Notes under the pieces: model-generated | Told to the model about the DNA's origin: nothing | The model's input: only the letters and a program-made list of their open reading frames with translations | Database searches by the model: none | NCBI GenBank assembly: GCA_021324135.1 | Contig: JAJPJO010000493.1 | Span: forward strand, 1-40,603 | From: Pseudomonadota bacterium | Lineage (GTDB): Bacteria; Cyanobacteriota; Vampirovibrionia; Obscuribacterales; Obscuribacteraceae | Reading direction: 5' to 3' | DNA length: 40,603 nucleotides | In this document: positions 22,981 through 34,065 of the stretch, one piece after another | How positions within the stretch are numbered: position 1 is the stretch's first letter | How the letters are laid out: every line of letters begins with the position of its first letter | Program-made: the position numbers and the translations under genes

Positions 22981-24933
22981 TCAGCCGACATGAACGATTG
23001 GTCTCCTCTCCTCATAGGGCTCCGCGCCCCGCAAGATTTCCCGGGTCAAGGTCGCCGTTTCACCTTCGCCCAGAAAGATGTACTTGATTGTATGCCCGAT
23101 TGGATGCCCTTGCGTCCAACCGAAATAGACATGGGGAATTTTCTTGGTCTGATCGCGAATGTGCAGCAAGATCGCCGCAATCGCATTCGGAATAGCTGGG
23201 TTGGAGCAGCGCAGAATCTTGAAGTCGCCCTCTATATGCCCGGTCACTTCGAGCAAATCCTCAGAGAATTCCGACGCATCGGAAAGCTCGACCTCGAGAA
23301 AAATAAAATCGCCTTCCTCCGGCTGAATGCTATGGACGAAGCGCGAGCGCTGCTCCTTCTCGCGCAAGTCTTTCATGCCGCGACGATGGGCGAGAAGTCT
23401 GATCTCGCCCATGTGGCTGGCCAGGGCTTCGTCTATAAACGCCTGCGCCGCGGCATTGAAATGCACCTTCTCGACGCGCAGTTCGGTTGCGCGAAGAGCG
23501 CGAGATAGAACCGAAGCAGTTAAGACGCTGGCGATGAAAAAGAAAGCGATTTGAACACCTTCCGGGCGCTCCGACATATTGGCGAAGCACGTGTATACAA
23601 AGATGAAACTGATGACGGTGAAGTATGGTTTCAAAAGCGGGCGAGTGCGCCAGATTGTGATTGTGGCCGCGATGGCAGCCGATGTGATCAGGACGAGCAC
23701 ACCGGTTGCATAGGCACCGGCTTGTTCATCGACGCCGGCTTTGAATGAAAGAGTGACACCAAATGCGACACTGGTAAAGAATACCACCAGCGGCCTGACT
23801 GCCCCCGCCCAGCTAGGCGCCATGCCGTATCGCGGCAGATATTTGGGAACCAGGCTGAGGAGTCCTGCGATGGCAGAGGCGCCGGCGAACCACAATATAA
23901 AAATCGTGCTGATATCATATGCGGTGCCAAAGACCGGACCGAGATACGTATGAGCGAGATAAGCCAGAGCTCGACCGTTGGCTTCCCCACCTTCGCGGAA
24001 CATAGACGCGGGAATCAACATTGTGGTAACGACACTGCTTATGATCAGGAAAACGCTCATGATCGAACCGGCAGTGATGAGCAATTTTCTTCCGTTTCTA
24101 ACTCGACCGGCCGGGTCCTCGGGTGTATCGGACGGCTCTCCTTTGACCAGGGGCAGAACGGCGACGCCAGTCTCAAACCCCGAAAGACCCAGGGCTAACT
24201 TGGGAAACATCAACAAAGAGATGCCCACCATCACCTGTGGTGACCTGTACTGTTTGAAAAGCAGAGACCACCAGTCAGAGCTCAAATGTGGTTGCAGGAA
24301 AATCAGCTGGCGAAGCCCTTCTACAAGGATCACGGCACTCAAGGACAAGTAAATCAATACGATCCAAAACGATAGACCGATCGCCTCGCGGAAACCTTTT
24401 AAGAAGAGAATGCCGAGTGCGCCGATCAGAACGAATGTGACTTCGATTCTGTGATGCCGCCAGTTCCAAGCCTCGGGAATCCAGGGATTTTCCACGATGT
24501 GCGCAGTGGCGTCGGCAGCCGACAGCGTGATGGTAATGATAAATGCGGTTGCTGCAAATCCAAGCAGCGCCAAAACGAGGGTTTTGCCAGTCCATCCCGG
24601 AAGCATCTTTTCGAGCATGGCAACGCTACCCTGGCCGTTCGGGCTCTCTTTTGCCACAATGCAGTAGGTAGGCAGGGCACCAAATAAGGTGACTACGACC
24701 AAGATGAAGGTCGCCAGAGGAGAGAGGACACCGGCAGCCAAAAATGCTATTCCAGGCTGATACCCTAGCGTCGAGAAGTAATCCACACCGGTGAGGCACA
24801 TGACGCGCCACCACTCATCCTGGTGATGAACCTGAGTATCACCAGGGCGCAGCCCCTCTAGAAACCATGCTTTGAAGCCCGATGGTTCCTTATTCAGCTC
24901 TAACTCGGTAGTATCACTCAGAGAGGTTGGCAT
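22981..24933 (-). CDS. APC superfamily permease with C-terminal soluble domain
   Basis: A 650-residue transporter. About 12 hydrophobic helices fill residues 40-470; the first contains [23 protein letters not shown], where amino-acid permeases of the APC superfamily bind substrate. The C-terminal 170 residues are soluble, with [28 protein letters not shown] and a RRPIVHVG ending. This resembles permeases annotated as amino-acid transporters; the overall plan (APC core plus soluble tail) is also that of potassium importers such as KimA and Kup, so an ion substrate is possible. It is paralogous to the gene at 26414. Head-to-tail with the DUF2254 gene 32 bases upstream. Confidence 0.85.
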   Translation of the reverse strand: MPTSLSDTTELELNKEPSGFKAWFLEGLRPGDTQVHHQDEWWRVMCLTGVDYFSTLGYQPGIAFLAAGVLSPLATFILVVVTLFGALPTYCIVAKESPNGQGSVAMLEKMLPGWTGKTLVLALLGFAATAFIITITLSAADATAHIVENPWIPEAWNWRHHRIEVTFVLIGALGILFLKGFREAIGLSFWIVLIYLSLSAVILVEGLRQLIFLQPHLSSDWWSLLFKQYRSPQVMVGISLLMFPKLALGLSGFETGVAVLPLVKGEPSDTPEDPAGRVRNGRKLLITAGSIMSVFLIISSVVTTMLIPASMFREGGEANGRALAYLAHTYLGPVFGTAYDISTIFILWFAGASAIAGLLSLVPKYLPRYGMAPSWAGAVRPLVVFFTSVAFGVTLSFKAGVDEQAGAYATGVLVLITSAAIAATITIWRTRPLLKPYFTVISFIFVYTCFANMSERPEGVQIAFFFIASVLTASVLSRALRATELRVEKVHFNAAAQAFIDEALASHMGEIRLLAHRRGMKDLREKEQRSRFVHSIQPEEGDFIFLEVELSDASEFSEDLLEVTGHIEGDFKILRCSNPAIPNAIAAILLHIRDQTKKIPHVYFGWTQGHPIGHTIKYIFLGEGETATLTREILRGAEPYEERRPIVHVG

Positions 24934-24965
24934 GGTGCATCACGCTACAAGCGTCGCTTTAACCG

Positions 24966-26366
24966 CTACGTTACAGGGTGAGCGGCATCTTCATCAATAG
25001 AATCATCCTTAAATTGGTCTTCCATTTTGCGTGTCGACGAAGTCATGGCTTTCTCGATAAGCATGCGCCTTTGCATGAGCTCGTCCAATTCTTCATCTTG
25101 AAAGTGACCTTCACAACCCTTTACCACCTGCTCCGCTTTTTTGAGAACGGCGGACAAATAAGGAGGATAGTTAGTAACCGTGGAGACATCCTGCAGCGCC
25201 CGCATTAGGCGCAGGGACACAGCCATATCACCTTTGCCGTAACGAATAATTTGATCGTAGGCAACTCCTAAAAGACGCGGGAAAGAGCTCTGCCGGCGCA
25301 TGATCCTTATTACGCCGCGATCGTCATAAAGCCGGGTTTGCGGAGGTTGCAGCGTAGCGGCATAGGATAAGATCTGGCTCAGTCGATCGATGCAATTGAT
25401 CGCCGTGCTCGGATCGTTTATCGCCGGCGATATGGCCTTCAGCGCAATGTCGACAAGCTGCAAGACACCAAACTCAACATCCTCTTCCATGGATCGCAGG
25501 GGTCCCATCTCGAAACAAGCCAGCGCTTCCTGCTGAATCGAATCGTTCAATATATGTGGGCTGGAGCTGTCTACAGGTGTTATCGTCAAGCAAGGCACGC
25601 CGGCTGGAATGTACTGACCGATGTTGCGGTGAATGCAGACGGTTGCATTGGCTCTGACAGCCAGATTGAACAAACGGACGACGTTAACGTACTGAATGTA
25701 GCCCGATCGTTTGCACAAAACGGCTGTGCCGGAAGTGGGCTCCACAAACGGCTCTTGCTCTCTTGGATGTCCGTTGTGCGGTCCTCCGAAGACAATATTC
25801 AAAGCACCTTCGATCTCGCCTGCAATGCGATCGACGATGTAGTTAACCTGGATCGCGAAGGCGATGTGATTGATGAAGTAGGTGAGAATCAGGAAGCAGG
25901 AAGCGGCTAGAAGCATGGCAAAAATCAATGAGAGCTTCGGCATCCAGGGGTGCACGCCCGAGCGCACGCTCGGCACGAGAAGCAAGCTGTAGGCAAAGGT
26001 GCCGACAAACAAACCTAAGGTAACCTGAGTCACCCTGTCCCTGACAAAGTTGGTCAAAATGCGCGGTGAGAACTGCATTGATGCAAAGGTCAAGGCGATC
26101 AACAGCAATGAATAAACCACCGAGACAATCGTGATGCACGAGCCGGCGATCGCACCCAACATCAATTGCGCCATCCCGGCATCTTTAGGCGCAAGCCAGG
26201 TGAAGTCCTTCACCCAGCTGAAAAACTCCGGCGCGTTCCGCTCGAGCTCAGGAAGAACGATGGAGATGAACGACAGGCTCAAGAGCATGATGCTGGGAAC
26301 CAGAAGATAGCCGCCCCTCTGCTCATAGAGCATGTGCCTGATTGGTGTATTTTGGGTGATCGGCAT
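24966..26366 (-). CDS. DUF2254 membrane protein
   Basis: A 466-residue predicted inner-membrane protein of the DUF2254 family. Four transmembrane helices lie within residues 15-170 (YLLVPSIMLLSLSFI, IAGSCITIVSVVYSLLLIALTFA, LGLFVGTFAYSLLLVPS, LSLIFAMLLAASCFLIL). The large soluble C-terminal part includes DIALKAISPAINDPSTAINCIDRL, the most conserved stretch of the family. The function is unknown, though a channel-like or stress role has been suggested by topology. It lies between two paralogous APC permeases with short gaps (47 and 32 bases), so a shared role in transport is likely. Confidence 0.88.
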   Translation of the reverse strand: MPITQNTPIRHMLYEQRGGYLLVPSIMLLSLSFISIVLPELERNAPEFFSWVKDFTWLAPKDAGMAQLMLGAIAGSCITIVSVVYSLLLIALTFASMQFSPRILTNFVRDRVTQVTLGLFVGTFAYSLLLVPSVRSGVHPWMPKLSLIFAMLLAASCFLILTYFINHIAFAIQVNYIVDRIAGEIEGALNIVFGGPHNGHPREQEPFVEPTSGTAVLCKRSGYIQYVNVVRLFNLAVRANATVCIHRNIGQYIPAGVPCLTITPVDSSSPHILNDSIQQEALACFEMGPLRSMEEDVEFGVLQLVDIALKAISPAINDPSTAINCIDRLSQILSYAATLQPPQTRLYDDRGVIRIMRRQSSFPRLLGVAYDQIIRYGKGDMAVSLRLMRALQDVSTVTNYPPYLSAVLKKAEQVVKGCEGHFQDEELDELMQRRMLIEKAMTSSTRKMEDQFKDDSIDEDAAHPVT

Positions 26367-26413
26367 TGCTCAGTCCGTTTTTCCGGGCGTTCCTATCCAG
26401 TCTATAGCGTTTC

Positions 26414-28333
26414 TCATCCGACGTGAACGAGAGGGCGTTTCTTCTCATCTCGCTCGACTGACCTCAGTATTTCTCTTGTCAAAGGAGCCGTTTCGCCCTC
26501 ACCCAGGAAGATATATTTGAGAACGTATGAGAGCGGATGACCTTCGGTCCATCCGAAATAAACATGAGGCAATGTGCCCGTCGTATCCCGAATGTGCAGC
26601 AAAATGGCCGCCAGTGCGTTCGGAACCGCCAGACTCTTGCAGCGCAGCAGCTTGGCGCCTTCATCCTCCACGCCGTAAACGTGCAGCACATCATCGGTAA
26701 ATTCGGATGCATCCTTCAAATCGACTTCGACGAAGATGAAATCTCCTTCCGATTCTTGAATGCTGTGCCGCCATCGCGCATCCTTCTCCTTGGCGATGTA
26801 GTTCGTGGAACCGGGACGGTGAGCCAACAATCGCACTTGTCCCATGTGATGATGCAACGCCCAGTCGATAAACTCTTGCGCCTGCGCGTCCAGTTCGACG
26901 TGATCGACGCGCAGCTCCGTGGTTCGCAAAGCCCTCGACAGGAGCGAAGTGTTCAAGATTATGGCCACGAAAACCAGAGATATGACCAGACCCTCCGGGC
27001 GCTCAATCATATTTGTGATCGTCGTGTAGGCAAAAACGACAAATATGGCAGAGAAACCAATTCTGGCTCCCAGACCTGTTTTCCACGTACTGAGAACGCA
27101 GGCGAAGGCGGCCGAGGTAAACAAAACCAGAAGACCGGTTGCAAACGCCCCCGCCTGTCCATCAACGCTGGCTTTGAAGAACAAAGTCACGGCAACGTTG
27201 ATCACGGTGACCACGACTACGAGCGGACGCATCGCCCGCGCCCAGGTGGGGGCCATGCCGTAACGCGGCAAGTATCTTGGAATCAAGTTCAAAATGGCGG
27301 CCATTGTAGAGGCACCGGCAAACCACAAAACGAAGATCGTGCTTATATCGTAGGCGGTGCCGAAACCGGCGCCGCAGAGTTTGTGCGCCAGATAGGCCAT
27401 CGCTCTGCCGTTGGCTTCCTGACCTTCGGCAAAGAGCTTCGCCGGTATCAAGCAAGTCGTGACGACGGCACTGGTAATGAGAAGAACGCACATGATTACA
27501 GCGGCGGTCATCAACAAAAGCTTGGTGTTTTTAATGCAACCTGCCTTTGCTCCTGGCTGCTCATTCTTATTGCCGCGCACCAGGGGCATGACCGATACGC
27601 CGGTTTCAAACCCCGAAAGACCGAGCGCCAATCGGGGAAAAACGAGCAGTGATACGCCCATCATGGCGGCATAGGATGGATACTGCGCCTGCACGCTCTG
27701 CCACCAGTTGCTCAAACTGCCGGGTTGGTTATAAATCATTTCGATTGTGCAAACGACGAGCAAATAGGCGTTTAGAGCCAGATATGAGATGACGAGCACC
27801 ACCGCCGTTCCGATCGCCTCGCGAAAACCAGCTAAAAATACTCCACCCAAAATTAACAGGAGAACCAGCGTCATCATGATTTGATGATGAGCCCATGGCG
27901 GACAAAACGGGTTTTGAATAAAGTGGGTGGCAGCATCGGCTGCGCAGAGCGTCATCGTGATGATGAAGTCCGTGCTGGCGAAACCGAGCAGAATGAGGAT
28001 AATGGCTTTGCCGTGCCAACCGCGCAGGAGGCGTTCGAGCATGAGGAAACTGCCCTGTCCGTCCGGGCTTTCGTGCGCCACATGAGCGTAAATCGGGTAG
28101 GCGCCAAAGAGCGTGACGAGAACCAGAATCGTCGTCGCCATCGGGGATAAGACACCGGCAGCCAGAAAGGCAATGCCGGGCTGGAAGCCTATGGTCGAGA
28201 AATAATCGAGACCGGTAAGGCACATGACCCGCCACCAGACATCCTTGGCGACGTGCTCGCTGCTCGACGGATCCACACCCTCGAAAAACCATTTTTTGAA
28301 TTTGACTAGTGAGCGCGCCGACGAGATGTCCAT
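26414..28333 (-). CDS. APC superfamily permease, paralogue of the gene at 22981
   Basis: A 639-residue transporter very similar along its whole length to the permease at 22981. Shared blocks include [50 protein letters not shown], and the soluble tail [36 protein letters not shown]-like end (here KKRPLVHVG). A tandem duplication with the DUF2254 gene between the copies is the simplest explanation. Substrate unknown; amino acid or cation. The start is ATG 28333 with a weak AGG upstream. It lies 101 bases after the beta-barrel gene. Confidence 0.85.
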   Translation of the reverse strand: MDISSARSLVKFKKWFFEGVDPSSSEHVAKDVWWRVMCLTGLDYFSTIGFQPGIAFLAAGVLSPMATTILVLVTLFGAYPIYAHVAHESPDGQGSFLMLERLLRGWHGKAIILILLGFASTDFIITMTLCAADAATHFIQNPFCPPWAHHQIMMTLVLLLILGGVFLAGFREAIGTAVVLVISYLALNAYLLVVCTIEMIYNQPGSLSNWWQSVQAQYPSYAAMMGVSLLVFPRLALGLSGFETGVSVMPLVRGNKNEQPGAKAGCIKNTKLLLMTAAVIMCVLLITSAVVTTCLIPAKLFAEGQEANGRAMAYLAHKLCGAGFGTAYDISTIFVLWFAGASTMAAILNLIPRYLPRYGMAPTWARAMRPLVVVVTVINVAVTLFFKASVDGQAGAFATGLLVLFTSAAFACVLSTWKTGLGARIGFSAIFVVFAYTTITNMIERPEGLVISLVFVAIILNTSLLSRALRTTELRVDHVELDAQAQEFIDWALHHHMGQVRLLAHRPGSTNYIAKEKDARWRHSIQESEGDFIFVEVDLKDASEFTDDVLHVYGVEDEGAKLLRCKSLAVPNALAAILLHIRDTTGTLPHVYFGWTEGHPLSYVLKYIFLGEGETAPLTREILRSVERDEKKRPLVHVG

Positions 28334-28434
28334 GTTGCCTGGTAAAAGGGAAATCGCTTAGCTCTTGAATACCTTCAAGATCGGCATCCATTTGTATGTA
28401 AGATAGCAGACGGCAGCAGGCAAGTCAGCACAAA

Positions 28435-29262
28435 CTATTTGTTTCCCCAGGGCAGCTTGTCGAACCTGTATGAATAGCCGATTCCCACGAGCGCCCGCGG
28501 CGCCACACGATCGATTCCGAAACCAAATTGCGTATCAATTTGATTGTTCTTATTCAATTTATAGACGGCGCCGAAGTGAGCGATTTGAACGTCAGGCAGA
28601 TGAGTGGTGAAGAATCCGGCATACTCGCAGAAGGCGACAAAACGATTCTTGGCTCCGAAGGCACGGCAGAGCATGACGAAGGGTTGATAGCTTACAAATC
28701 GACCGCGATTGAGCACCTCCAGAGACTGCATCCCGCAAAGAGTCCATTTGCTGTTGATTGGAATGGCATATGGAAGGCGAAAAACCGGCTCGACTCCGCG
28801 GCCGGAGAAAACGCGTTCGCCTGTGGGAATATTCATACTCGCCACCGCTGACGCCACCACACCGTGGAGGGACTTAAACGGTCCGATCTGTTGCTTGATA
28901 CCAAGTTCGGTGATATCGGAGGCACCGATGAATCTCGGACCATGTGCCTGGTACAGGGCAGTGAACTGCGGCACAAAGACCTGGAACTCGGTCGACTTTG
29001 TCAGGCCCAGACGCAACTCGGTTTCAGGAACGTCGAAATAATTTATCTTGTGCTCGAAGTGCTGGTAGAGTCCGCCATTCTCAAACTGAAGACTGCCCTT
29101 AGGAACCACGATTGCAGACTGGCAGAAGCTGGGGCGGTTCGTATCAATGTCGTCGGACTTTTCAAGCGCCCAGGACCCTTGGCAGTCGCCCAAAAGCAGG
29201 CCGAGCAGGCACAGAACGGGCAGAAATTGCAACAATCGGAATCTATTTGCCAAATTCTGCAT
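28435..29262 (-). CDS. Secreted beta-barrel-like protein (phenol-degradation MetA-like family)
   Basis: About 275 residues. An N-terminal signal peptide (LLQFLPVLCLLGLLLG then WALE) precedes an alternating beta-strand pattern. Segments such as DIDTNRPSFCQSAIVVPKG, LQFENGGLYQH, ELRLGLTKSTEFQVFVP, and the closing GIGYSYRFDKLPWGNK fit the outer-membrane-type transporter family often annotated as putative MetA-pathway of phenol degradation. I start at ATG 29262; the frame reaches a TTG at 29322, but the extra 20 residues delay the signal peptide. It is the first gene of the minus-strand permease run and is divergent from kdp. Its barrel nature suggests an outer membrane; the substrate is unknown. 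Confidence 0.75.
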   Translation of the reverse strand: MQNLANRFRLLQFLPVLCLLGLLLGDCQGSWALEKSDDIDTNRPSFCQSAIVVPKGSLQFENGGLYQHFEHKINYFDVPETELRLGLTKSTEFQVFVPQFTALYQAHGPRFIGASDITELGIKQQIGPFKSLHGVVASAVASMNIPTGERVFSGRGVEPVFRLPYAIPINSKWTLCGMQSLEVLNRGRFVSYQPFVMLCRAFGAKNRFVAFCEYAGFFTTHLPDVQIAHFGAVYKLNKNNQIDTQFGFGIDRVAPRALVGIGYSYRFDKLPWGNK

Positions 29263-29473
29263 GAGCCTCGGTCCGAACAAGACTAATATATATGCTTTTC
29301 GGTTCGACGTGGATGGTATCAATGCCTGCTTCTGCGATCGCGTACACCTCCCTTTGAAACCAGCAGGCGGAGTAAGCCGGACTCTTTACAAAATCCTTAT
29401 ACGGAAAAGGAAAAAACTTATGTCGGGTTGATAAATAAGAGCTATGTCTCTACATGGGGATTTGATATATCGT

Positions 29474-29566
29474 ATGGATGACCTGGTTGCCATTTTCTGC
29501 TTGCTATTACTAATCGCCACAGGCTATCTCTTGATTGGACTGTGCGAAAAGCTTCTGCCGCCCTGA
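29474..29566 (+). CDS. Tiny membrane peptide upstream of kdpF
   Basis: A 30-residue open frame starting MDDLVAIFC, then one hydrophobic helix, ending LIGLCEKLLPP. It starts the kdp run, 9 bases before kdpF. Many kdp operons carry a short hydrophobic ORF here with a similar Y...C(E/D)(K/R)L end. No good ribosome site is seen, so translation is unproven. Confidence 0.45.
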   Translation: MDDLVAIFCLLLLIATGYLLIGLCEKLLPP

Positions 29567-29575
29567 TTCGATGGC

Positions 29576-29665
29576 ATGATGATGCTTACTCTGGCTACGA
29601 TCGTTGCGGCGCTTCTCATGATTTATCTCGTGGTGGCGCTGCTCAAACCTGAGATTTTTTCATGA
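29576..29665 (+). CDS. kdpF: Potassium-transporting ATPase small subunit KdpF
   Basis: A 29-residue single-helix peptide, MMMLTLATIV onwards, with the family end YLVVALLKPEIF. KdpF stabilises the KdpFABC complex in the membrane. It may start at any of three consecutive ATGs. Its stop overlaps the kdpA start as ATGA. Confidence 0.8.
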   Translation: MMMLTLATIVAALLMIYLVVALLKPEIFS

Positions 29666-31404
29666 TCGGTAACTCGTTGTTGCAAATCGTTGTCTTTCTG
29701 GTTCTGCTCGTGGGGCTGTCATTTCCGCTGGGGCACTTTATGGCTCGTGTCTTCCAGGGTGAAAAAACCTGGCTGACACCGATTGTCGAACCAATTGAGC
29801 GCCTCATCTTTCATCTCTGCACAATCAATTCCAAACACGAGATGAACTGGCGCGAGTACACGCTCGCAATGTTCTGCTTCAATGTCGTCGGATTGTTTTT
29901 TGTCTATGCGCTGCAACGGCTGCAAGCCTGGCTGCCGCTCAATCCCCAGAATCTGTCCGCACCATCCAGTGATCTGTCATTCAACACCGCGGTGAGCTTC
30001 GTCACTAATACAAATTGGCAGAGCTACTCAGGTGAAACGACGCTTTCCTATTTGACCCAGATGCTCGGCTTGACGGTGCAGAACTTTGTCTCGGCGGCAA
30101 CCGGCATCGCGGTATGCGTTGCCTTCATCAGAAGCTTGCGAAAGCATGAAGGAAACAGCATAGGCAATTTCTGGTCCGATCTGGTTAAAAGCACCCTCTA
30201 TGTTCTGATGCCATTGGCGGTGGCACTGGCTTTGTTCTTGTCCGCTCAGGGAGTGGTTCAAACATTCCGGCCTTACGTTTCATACACTCCCTACCAGGCA
30301 CAGGCAATCAGTCAGAATGCTGATAATCGCAAGCTCCAGCTCATCGCGCTCGGTCCAGCCGCATCGCAAGTCGCCATCAAGCAACTGGGCACTAATGGCG
30401 GTGGCTTTTTCAACGTCAATTCGGCGCACCCATTCGAGAATCCGACCCCTCTCGCCAATCTGATGGAATGTCTGGCGATTCTTTTGATTCCTGTCGCACT
30501 TTGCCATACATTCGGAAAGATGGTTGAGGACGAGCGTCAGGGATGGGCGATTTTCGCTGCCATGATGTTGATTTACATTACCGCCTTGTTTATCTGCTAC
30601 TTCTGCGAAACAGCCGTCAATCAGGACTTGTTGAATGTCGGCATTCTCAATCATCTCGACGGCAATATGGAGGGAAAGGAAACACGCCTTGGCGTCGTCA
30701 ACTCTGCGATTTGGGCGACGACGACGACGGCGGCATCCAATGGTTCGGTGAATGCCATGCATGACTCGTTCAACCCCCTGGGCGGTATGATGCCGATGCT
30801 TCTCATGCAATTGGGTGAGGTCATATTTGGTGGCGTAGGGTCGGGCTTGTACGGCATGCTCGTCTTTGCCATCATTACCGTTTTCATTGCCGGATTAATG
30901 GTGGGCAGAACGCCGGAATACCTTGGAAAAAAAATCGAGGCATTCGAGATAAAGATGGCGTCGCTTGTCATTCTCTTCCCTCCGGCAATCGTCTTGATTG
31001 GCACCGCCATAGCCGTTTGCCTGCAAGCCGGCAAGTCGGGCGTATTTAATCCCGGCGCTCACGGGTTCAGTGAAATTCTTTATGCATTCTCCTCGGCAGG
31101 CAATAATAACGGCAGCGCTTTTGCAGGACTGAATGCCAATGTTCCCTTCTACAATTACATGCTCGGCGCCGCCATGTTTGGGGCTCGCTATTGGCTGGCT
31201 ATCCCGACTCTGGCCATTGCCGGCTCACTGGTACGCAAGAAAGCGTCACCGCCCAGTCTTGGCACGATGCCGACGGACAATTTTTTGTTCGTCATACTCC
31301 TGGTGGGAGTCGTCTTGATCTTCGGTGCTCTGACTTTCTTTCCGGCGCTCGCTCTGGGACCGATAGTCGAGCATCTTCAGTTGTTCCATAGCCGAGGAGA
31401 TTAA
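29662..31404 (+). CDS. kdpA: Potassium-transporting ATPase subunit KdpA
   Basis: A 580-residue membrane subunit that forms the selective potassium pathway of the Kdp pump, related to potassium channels. The filter regions are present: [49 protein letters not shown] and [14 protein letters not shown], each with the Gly-rich filter core. Ten or so hydrophobic segments span the protein. Length matches the family (about 560). Start ATG 29662 overlaps kdpF by four bases. Followed 7 bases after its stop by kdpB. Confidence 0.97.
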   Translation: MIGNSLLQIVVFLVLLVGLSFPLGHFMARVFQGEKTWLTPIVEPIERLIFHLCTINSKHEMNWREYTLAMFCFNVVGLFFVYALQRLQAWLPLNPQNLSAPSSDLSFNTAVSFVTNTNWQSYSGETTLSYLTQMLGLTVQNFVSAATGIAVCVAFIRSLRKHEGNSIGNFWSDLVKSTLYVLMPLAVALALFLSAQGVVQTFRPYVSYTPYQAQAISQNADNRKLQLIALGPAASQVAIKQLGTNGGGFFNVNSAHPFENPTPLANLMECLAILLIPVALCHTFGKMVEDERQGWAIFAAMMLIYITALFICYFCETAVNQDLLNVGILNHLDGNMEGKETRLGVVNSAIWATTTTAASNGSVNAMHDSFNPLGGMMPMLLMQLGEVIFGGVGSGLYGMLVFAIITVFIAGLMVGRTPEYLGKKIEAFEIKMASLVILFPPAIVLIGTAIAVCLQAGKSGVFNPGAHGFSEILYAFSSAGNNNGSAFAGLNANVPFYNYMLGAAMFGARYWLAIPTLAIAGSLVRKKASPPSLGTMPTDNFLFVILLVGVVLIFGALTFFPALALGPIVEHLQLFHSRGD

Positions 31405-31411
31405 CCCGCAG

Positions 31412-33484
31412 ATGAGCGGCACTCAAAAGACAAGACCATTGTGGGATCCACCGATTATCCAGCGGGCGCTGATCGACTCGATCAAAAAGCTCGATCCGCG
31501 CATTCAAATGCGCAATCCCGTAATGTTCGTGGTCGAGGTTGGCAGCGTCTTTACTTTGGTCCTCTACATTTTGAGCCTCGGCGGCCAGGGCGATGCGCCG
31601 AGCGGATTCATTCTGGCAATATCACTTTGGCTCTGGTTCACAGTCATTTTCGCAAACTTCTCGGAAGCGATGGCCGAGGGACGCGGCAAGGCGCAAGCGC
31701 AATCGCTTAAGGCGGCTCGCAAAGATGTTTCCTCTAAGAAACTGAGCGAGCCTAAATATGGTGCCGCCTACGAGCTGGTTTCCGGCACCAGCCTGAGAAG
31801 AGGTGATGTCGTTCTGGTCGAGGCGGGCGAGGTCATACCCGGTGACGGCGAAGTGATCGAGGGTGTTGCCTCAGTAGACGAAAGCGCCATTACCGGAGAG
31901 AGCGCTCCGGTGATCAGGGAGAGCGGGGGTGATCGCAGTGCCGTCACCGGTGGTACCAAAGTTCTGTCCGACTGGCTGGTGATAAAGATCTCCGCCAATC
32001 CCGGTGAAACATTTCTCGATCACATGATTGCCATGGTCGAGGGAGCCAAACGTCAGAAGACCCCCAACGAGATTGCCTTGAATATATTGCTGGCCGCCCT
32101 GACCCTGGTTTTCCTGCTGGTTACGATGACCTTGTATCCCTATTCCTCCTATAGCGTCGGCACAGCCGGTCAAGGACACGTCGTAAGCCTTACGGTCCTG
32201 ATTGCCCTTCTTGTATGTTTGATACCAACGACGATCGGCGGGCTTCTATCGGCGATTGGCATCGCCGGCATGGATCGCCTGATCAAGGCCAACGTGATCG
32301 CCATGTCAGGAAGGGCTGTGGAAGCGGCCGGAGATGTCGATGTCTTGCTCCTGGACAAGACCGGAACGATCACGCTGGGAAACCGCCAGGCCACCGATTT
32401 TCTTCCCGCTCCGGGGATCAGCGAGCGCGAGCTTGCCGACGCGGCACAACTTTCCTCTCTTGCCGATGAAACGCCTGAGGGTCGCAGCATCGTCGTTCTC
32501 GCCAAGGAAAAATTCGACTTTCGAGAACGCAATCTGCTCGCTATGCACGCCAGTTTCATTCCTTTCACTGCACAAACGCGCATGAGCGGTGTCGACATGA
32601 ACGGCAAAGAGATCCGCAAAGGCTCGTTCGACGCCATTGAAAAGTATATTGCCGATAAAGGCTCGTTCGTGCCCCACTCAATTCAAGCAGCGGCAGAAGA
32701 GGTCGCCAAAAATGGTGCTACACCACTGGTGGTGGCAGACGAGAGACAAGTATTGGGAGTCGTGAAGCTGAAGGACATCGTCAAAGGCGGCATCAAGGAG
32801 CGCTTCGCTGAGCTGCGATCCATGGGCATCAAAACCGTTATGATTACAGGAGACAATCCCCTGACCGCGGCCGCGATTGCAGCCGAGGCCGGCGTTGATG
32901 ATTACCTGGCCCAGGCAACGCCTGAGCAAAAGCTGAAGCTGATCAGGGACACGCAAGCAGAGGGAAAACTTGTCGCCATGACCGGCGACGGCACAAATGA
33001 TGCTCCGGCACTGGCTCAGGCGGATGTGGCGGTGGCGATGAACACCGGCACGCAGGCGGCAAAAGAAGCGGGGAATATGGTCGATCTGGACTCCAATCCC
33101 ACCAAGCTGATCGAAATCGTTGAAATCGGAAAGCAGCTGCTCATGACGCGCGGGTCGCTCACCACATTTAGTATCGCCAACGATGTAGCGAAATACTTCG
33201 CCATCATTCCGGCTGCATTCTCGACCACTTACCCGGTTCTCAACAAGCTCAATATCATGCACCTTGCCAGTCCGCAGAGCGCCATACTATCGGCCGTGAT
33301 TTTCAATGCCCTGGTTATCCTCTTGCTGTTGCCCCTGGCCCTCACGGGTGTTCGCTATCGCCCCGTCGGCGCGGCCGTTCTGCTTAGGGATAATCTATTA
33401 ATCTATGGACTGGGAGGACTGGTAGCACCCTTCATCGGCATCAAATTGATCGACATGTTCCTTGAGTTCGCGCACCTGGTTTAG
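31412..33484 (+). CDS. kdpB: Potassium-transporting ATPase ATP-binding subunit KdpB
   Basis: A 690-residue P-type ATPase that powers Kdp. Motifs: the actuator [10 protein letters not shown], phosphorylation site DKTGT with Asp315, nucleotide-binding [11 protein letters not shown], and hinge [25 protein letters not shown]. The Ser in TGES matches the site of inhibitory phosphorylation known from E. coli KdpB. The C-terminal membrane part includes [21 protein letters not shown] lies 12 bases before the ATG, a rather long gap. Length is normal. Confidence 0.97.
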   Translation: MSGTQKTRPLWDPPIIQRALIDSIKKLDPRIQMRNPVMFVVEVGSVFTLVLYILSLGGQGDAPSGFILAISLWLWFTVIFANFSEAMAEGRGKAQAQSLKAARKDVSSKKLSEPKYGAAYELVSGTSLRRGDVVLVEAGEVIPGDGEVIEGVASVDESAITGESAPVIRESGGDRSAVTGGTKVLSDWLVIKISANPGETFLDHMIAMVEGAKRQKTPNEIALNILLAALTLVFLLVTMTLYPYSSYSVGTAGQGHVVSLTVLIALLVCLIPTTIGGLLSAIGIAGMDRLIKANVIAMSGRAVEAAGDVDVLLLDKTGTITLGNRQATDFLPAPGISERELADAAQLSSLADETPEGRSIVVLAKEKFDFRERNLLAMHASFIPFTAQTRMSGVDMNGKEIRKGSFDAIEKYIADKGSFVPHSIQAAAEEVAKNGATPLVVADERQVLGVVKLKDIVKGGIKERFAELRSMGIKTVMITGDNPLTAAAIAAEAGVDDYLAQATPEQKLKLIRDTQAEGKLVAMTGDGTNDAPALAQADVAVAMNTGTQAAKEAGNMVDLDSNPTKLIEIVEIGKQLLMTRGSLTTFSIANDVAKYFAIIPAAFSTTYPVLNKLNIMHLASPQSAILSAVIFNALVILLLLPLALTGVRYRPVGAAVLLRDNLLIYGLGGLVAPFIGIKLIDMFLEFAHLV

Positions 33485-33488
33485 TTCA

Positions 33489-34064
33489 ATGGCTCAAATC
33501 ATCAGACAATCGATCCTGCTATTCTTCTGCCTGACGCTGCTCACCGGAGTCGTTTACCCGATGGCAATCACGGGCATCGCGCAATCTTGCTGGCCGGCAA
33601 ATGCCGACGGCGGTCTGATCGAAAAGCAAGGACAGACAATCGGATCGGATCTCCTCGGTCAAGAGTTCGATTCGCCAAGATACTTTTGGGGACGGCTCTC
33701 GGCTACCGCGCCTCCCTATAACGCCGCCTCATCCAGTGGATCGAATCTCGGTCCGCTCAATCCCGACTTGATCAAAAGGGCTAAAGGACGAATTGATGCC
33801 CTCGCCCGGTCCGGATCAAATGACAAACCAGTGCCGATCGATCTGGTCACCGCATCAGGAAGCGGTCTCGATCCCGACATCAGCCCGGCAGCCGCTGACT
33901 ATCAGGTGGCGCGAATCGCCAGAGCAAGAGGAGTGAGGGAAGAAGATATAAGAGCTCTGGTGGCCAAACATATCGAGCAGCGAACCTTCGGTCTGTTTGG
34001 TGAGCCCCGCATTAACGTGCTGAAGTTGAACATCGCTCTTGATGAGATGAGCAGGCCGAAATAG
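33489..34064 (+). CDS. kdpC: Potassium-transporting ATPase subunit KdpC
   Basis: A 191-residue subunit with one N-terminal helix ([21 protein letters not shown]) and a periplasmic domain that stabilises the pump and aids potassium affinity. Family patterns: [65 protein letters not shown] and [18 protein letters not shown] use ATG 33489, four bases after the kdpB stop, matching the E. coli length of 190; a TTG at 33462 would overlap kdpB. No clear ribosome site, suggesting coupling to kdpB. Confidence 0.95.
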   Translation: MAQIIRQSILLFFCLTLLTGVVYPMAITGIAQSCWPANADGGLIEKQGQTIGSDLLGQEFDSPRYFWGRLSATAPPYNAASSSGSNLGPLNPDLIKRAKGRIDALARSGSNDKPVPIDLVTASGSGLDPDISPAAADYQVARIARARGVREEDIRALVAKHIEQRTFGLFGEPRINVLKLNIALDEMSRPK

Positions 34065-34065
34065 T

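Noticed and set aside
26537-27652. A 371-codon plus-strand frame opposite the second permease
   Set aside because: It lies entirely inside the permease gene on the other strand. It has an Arg/Gln/His-rich composition and no domain pattern.
29263-29473. Possible c-di-AMP (ydaO-type) riboswitch between the permease run and kdp
   Set aside because: The conserved riboswitch segments are not visible, and the region is short for that fold.
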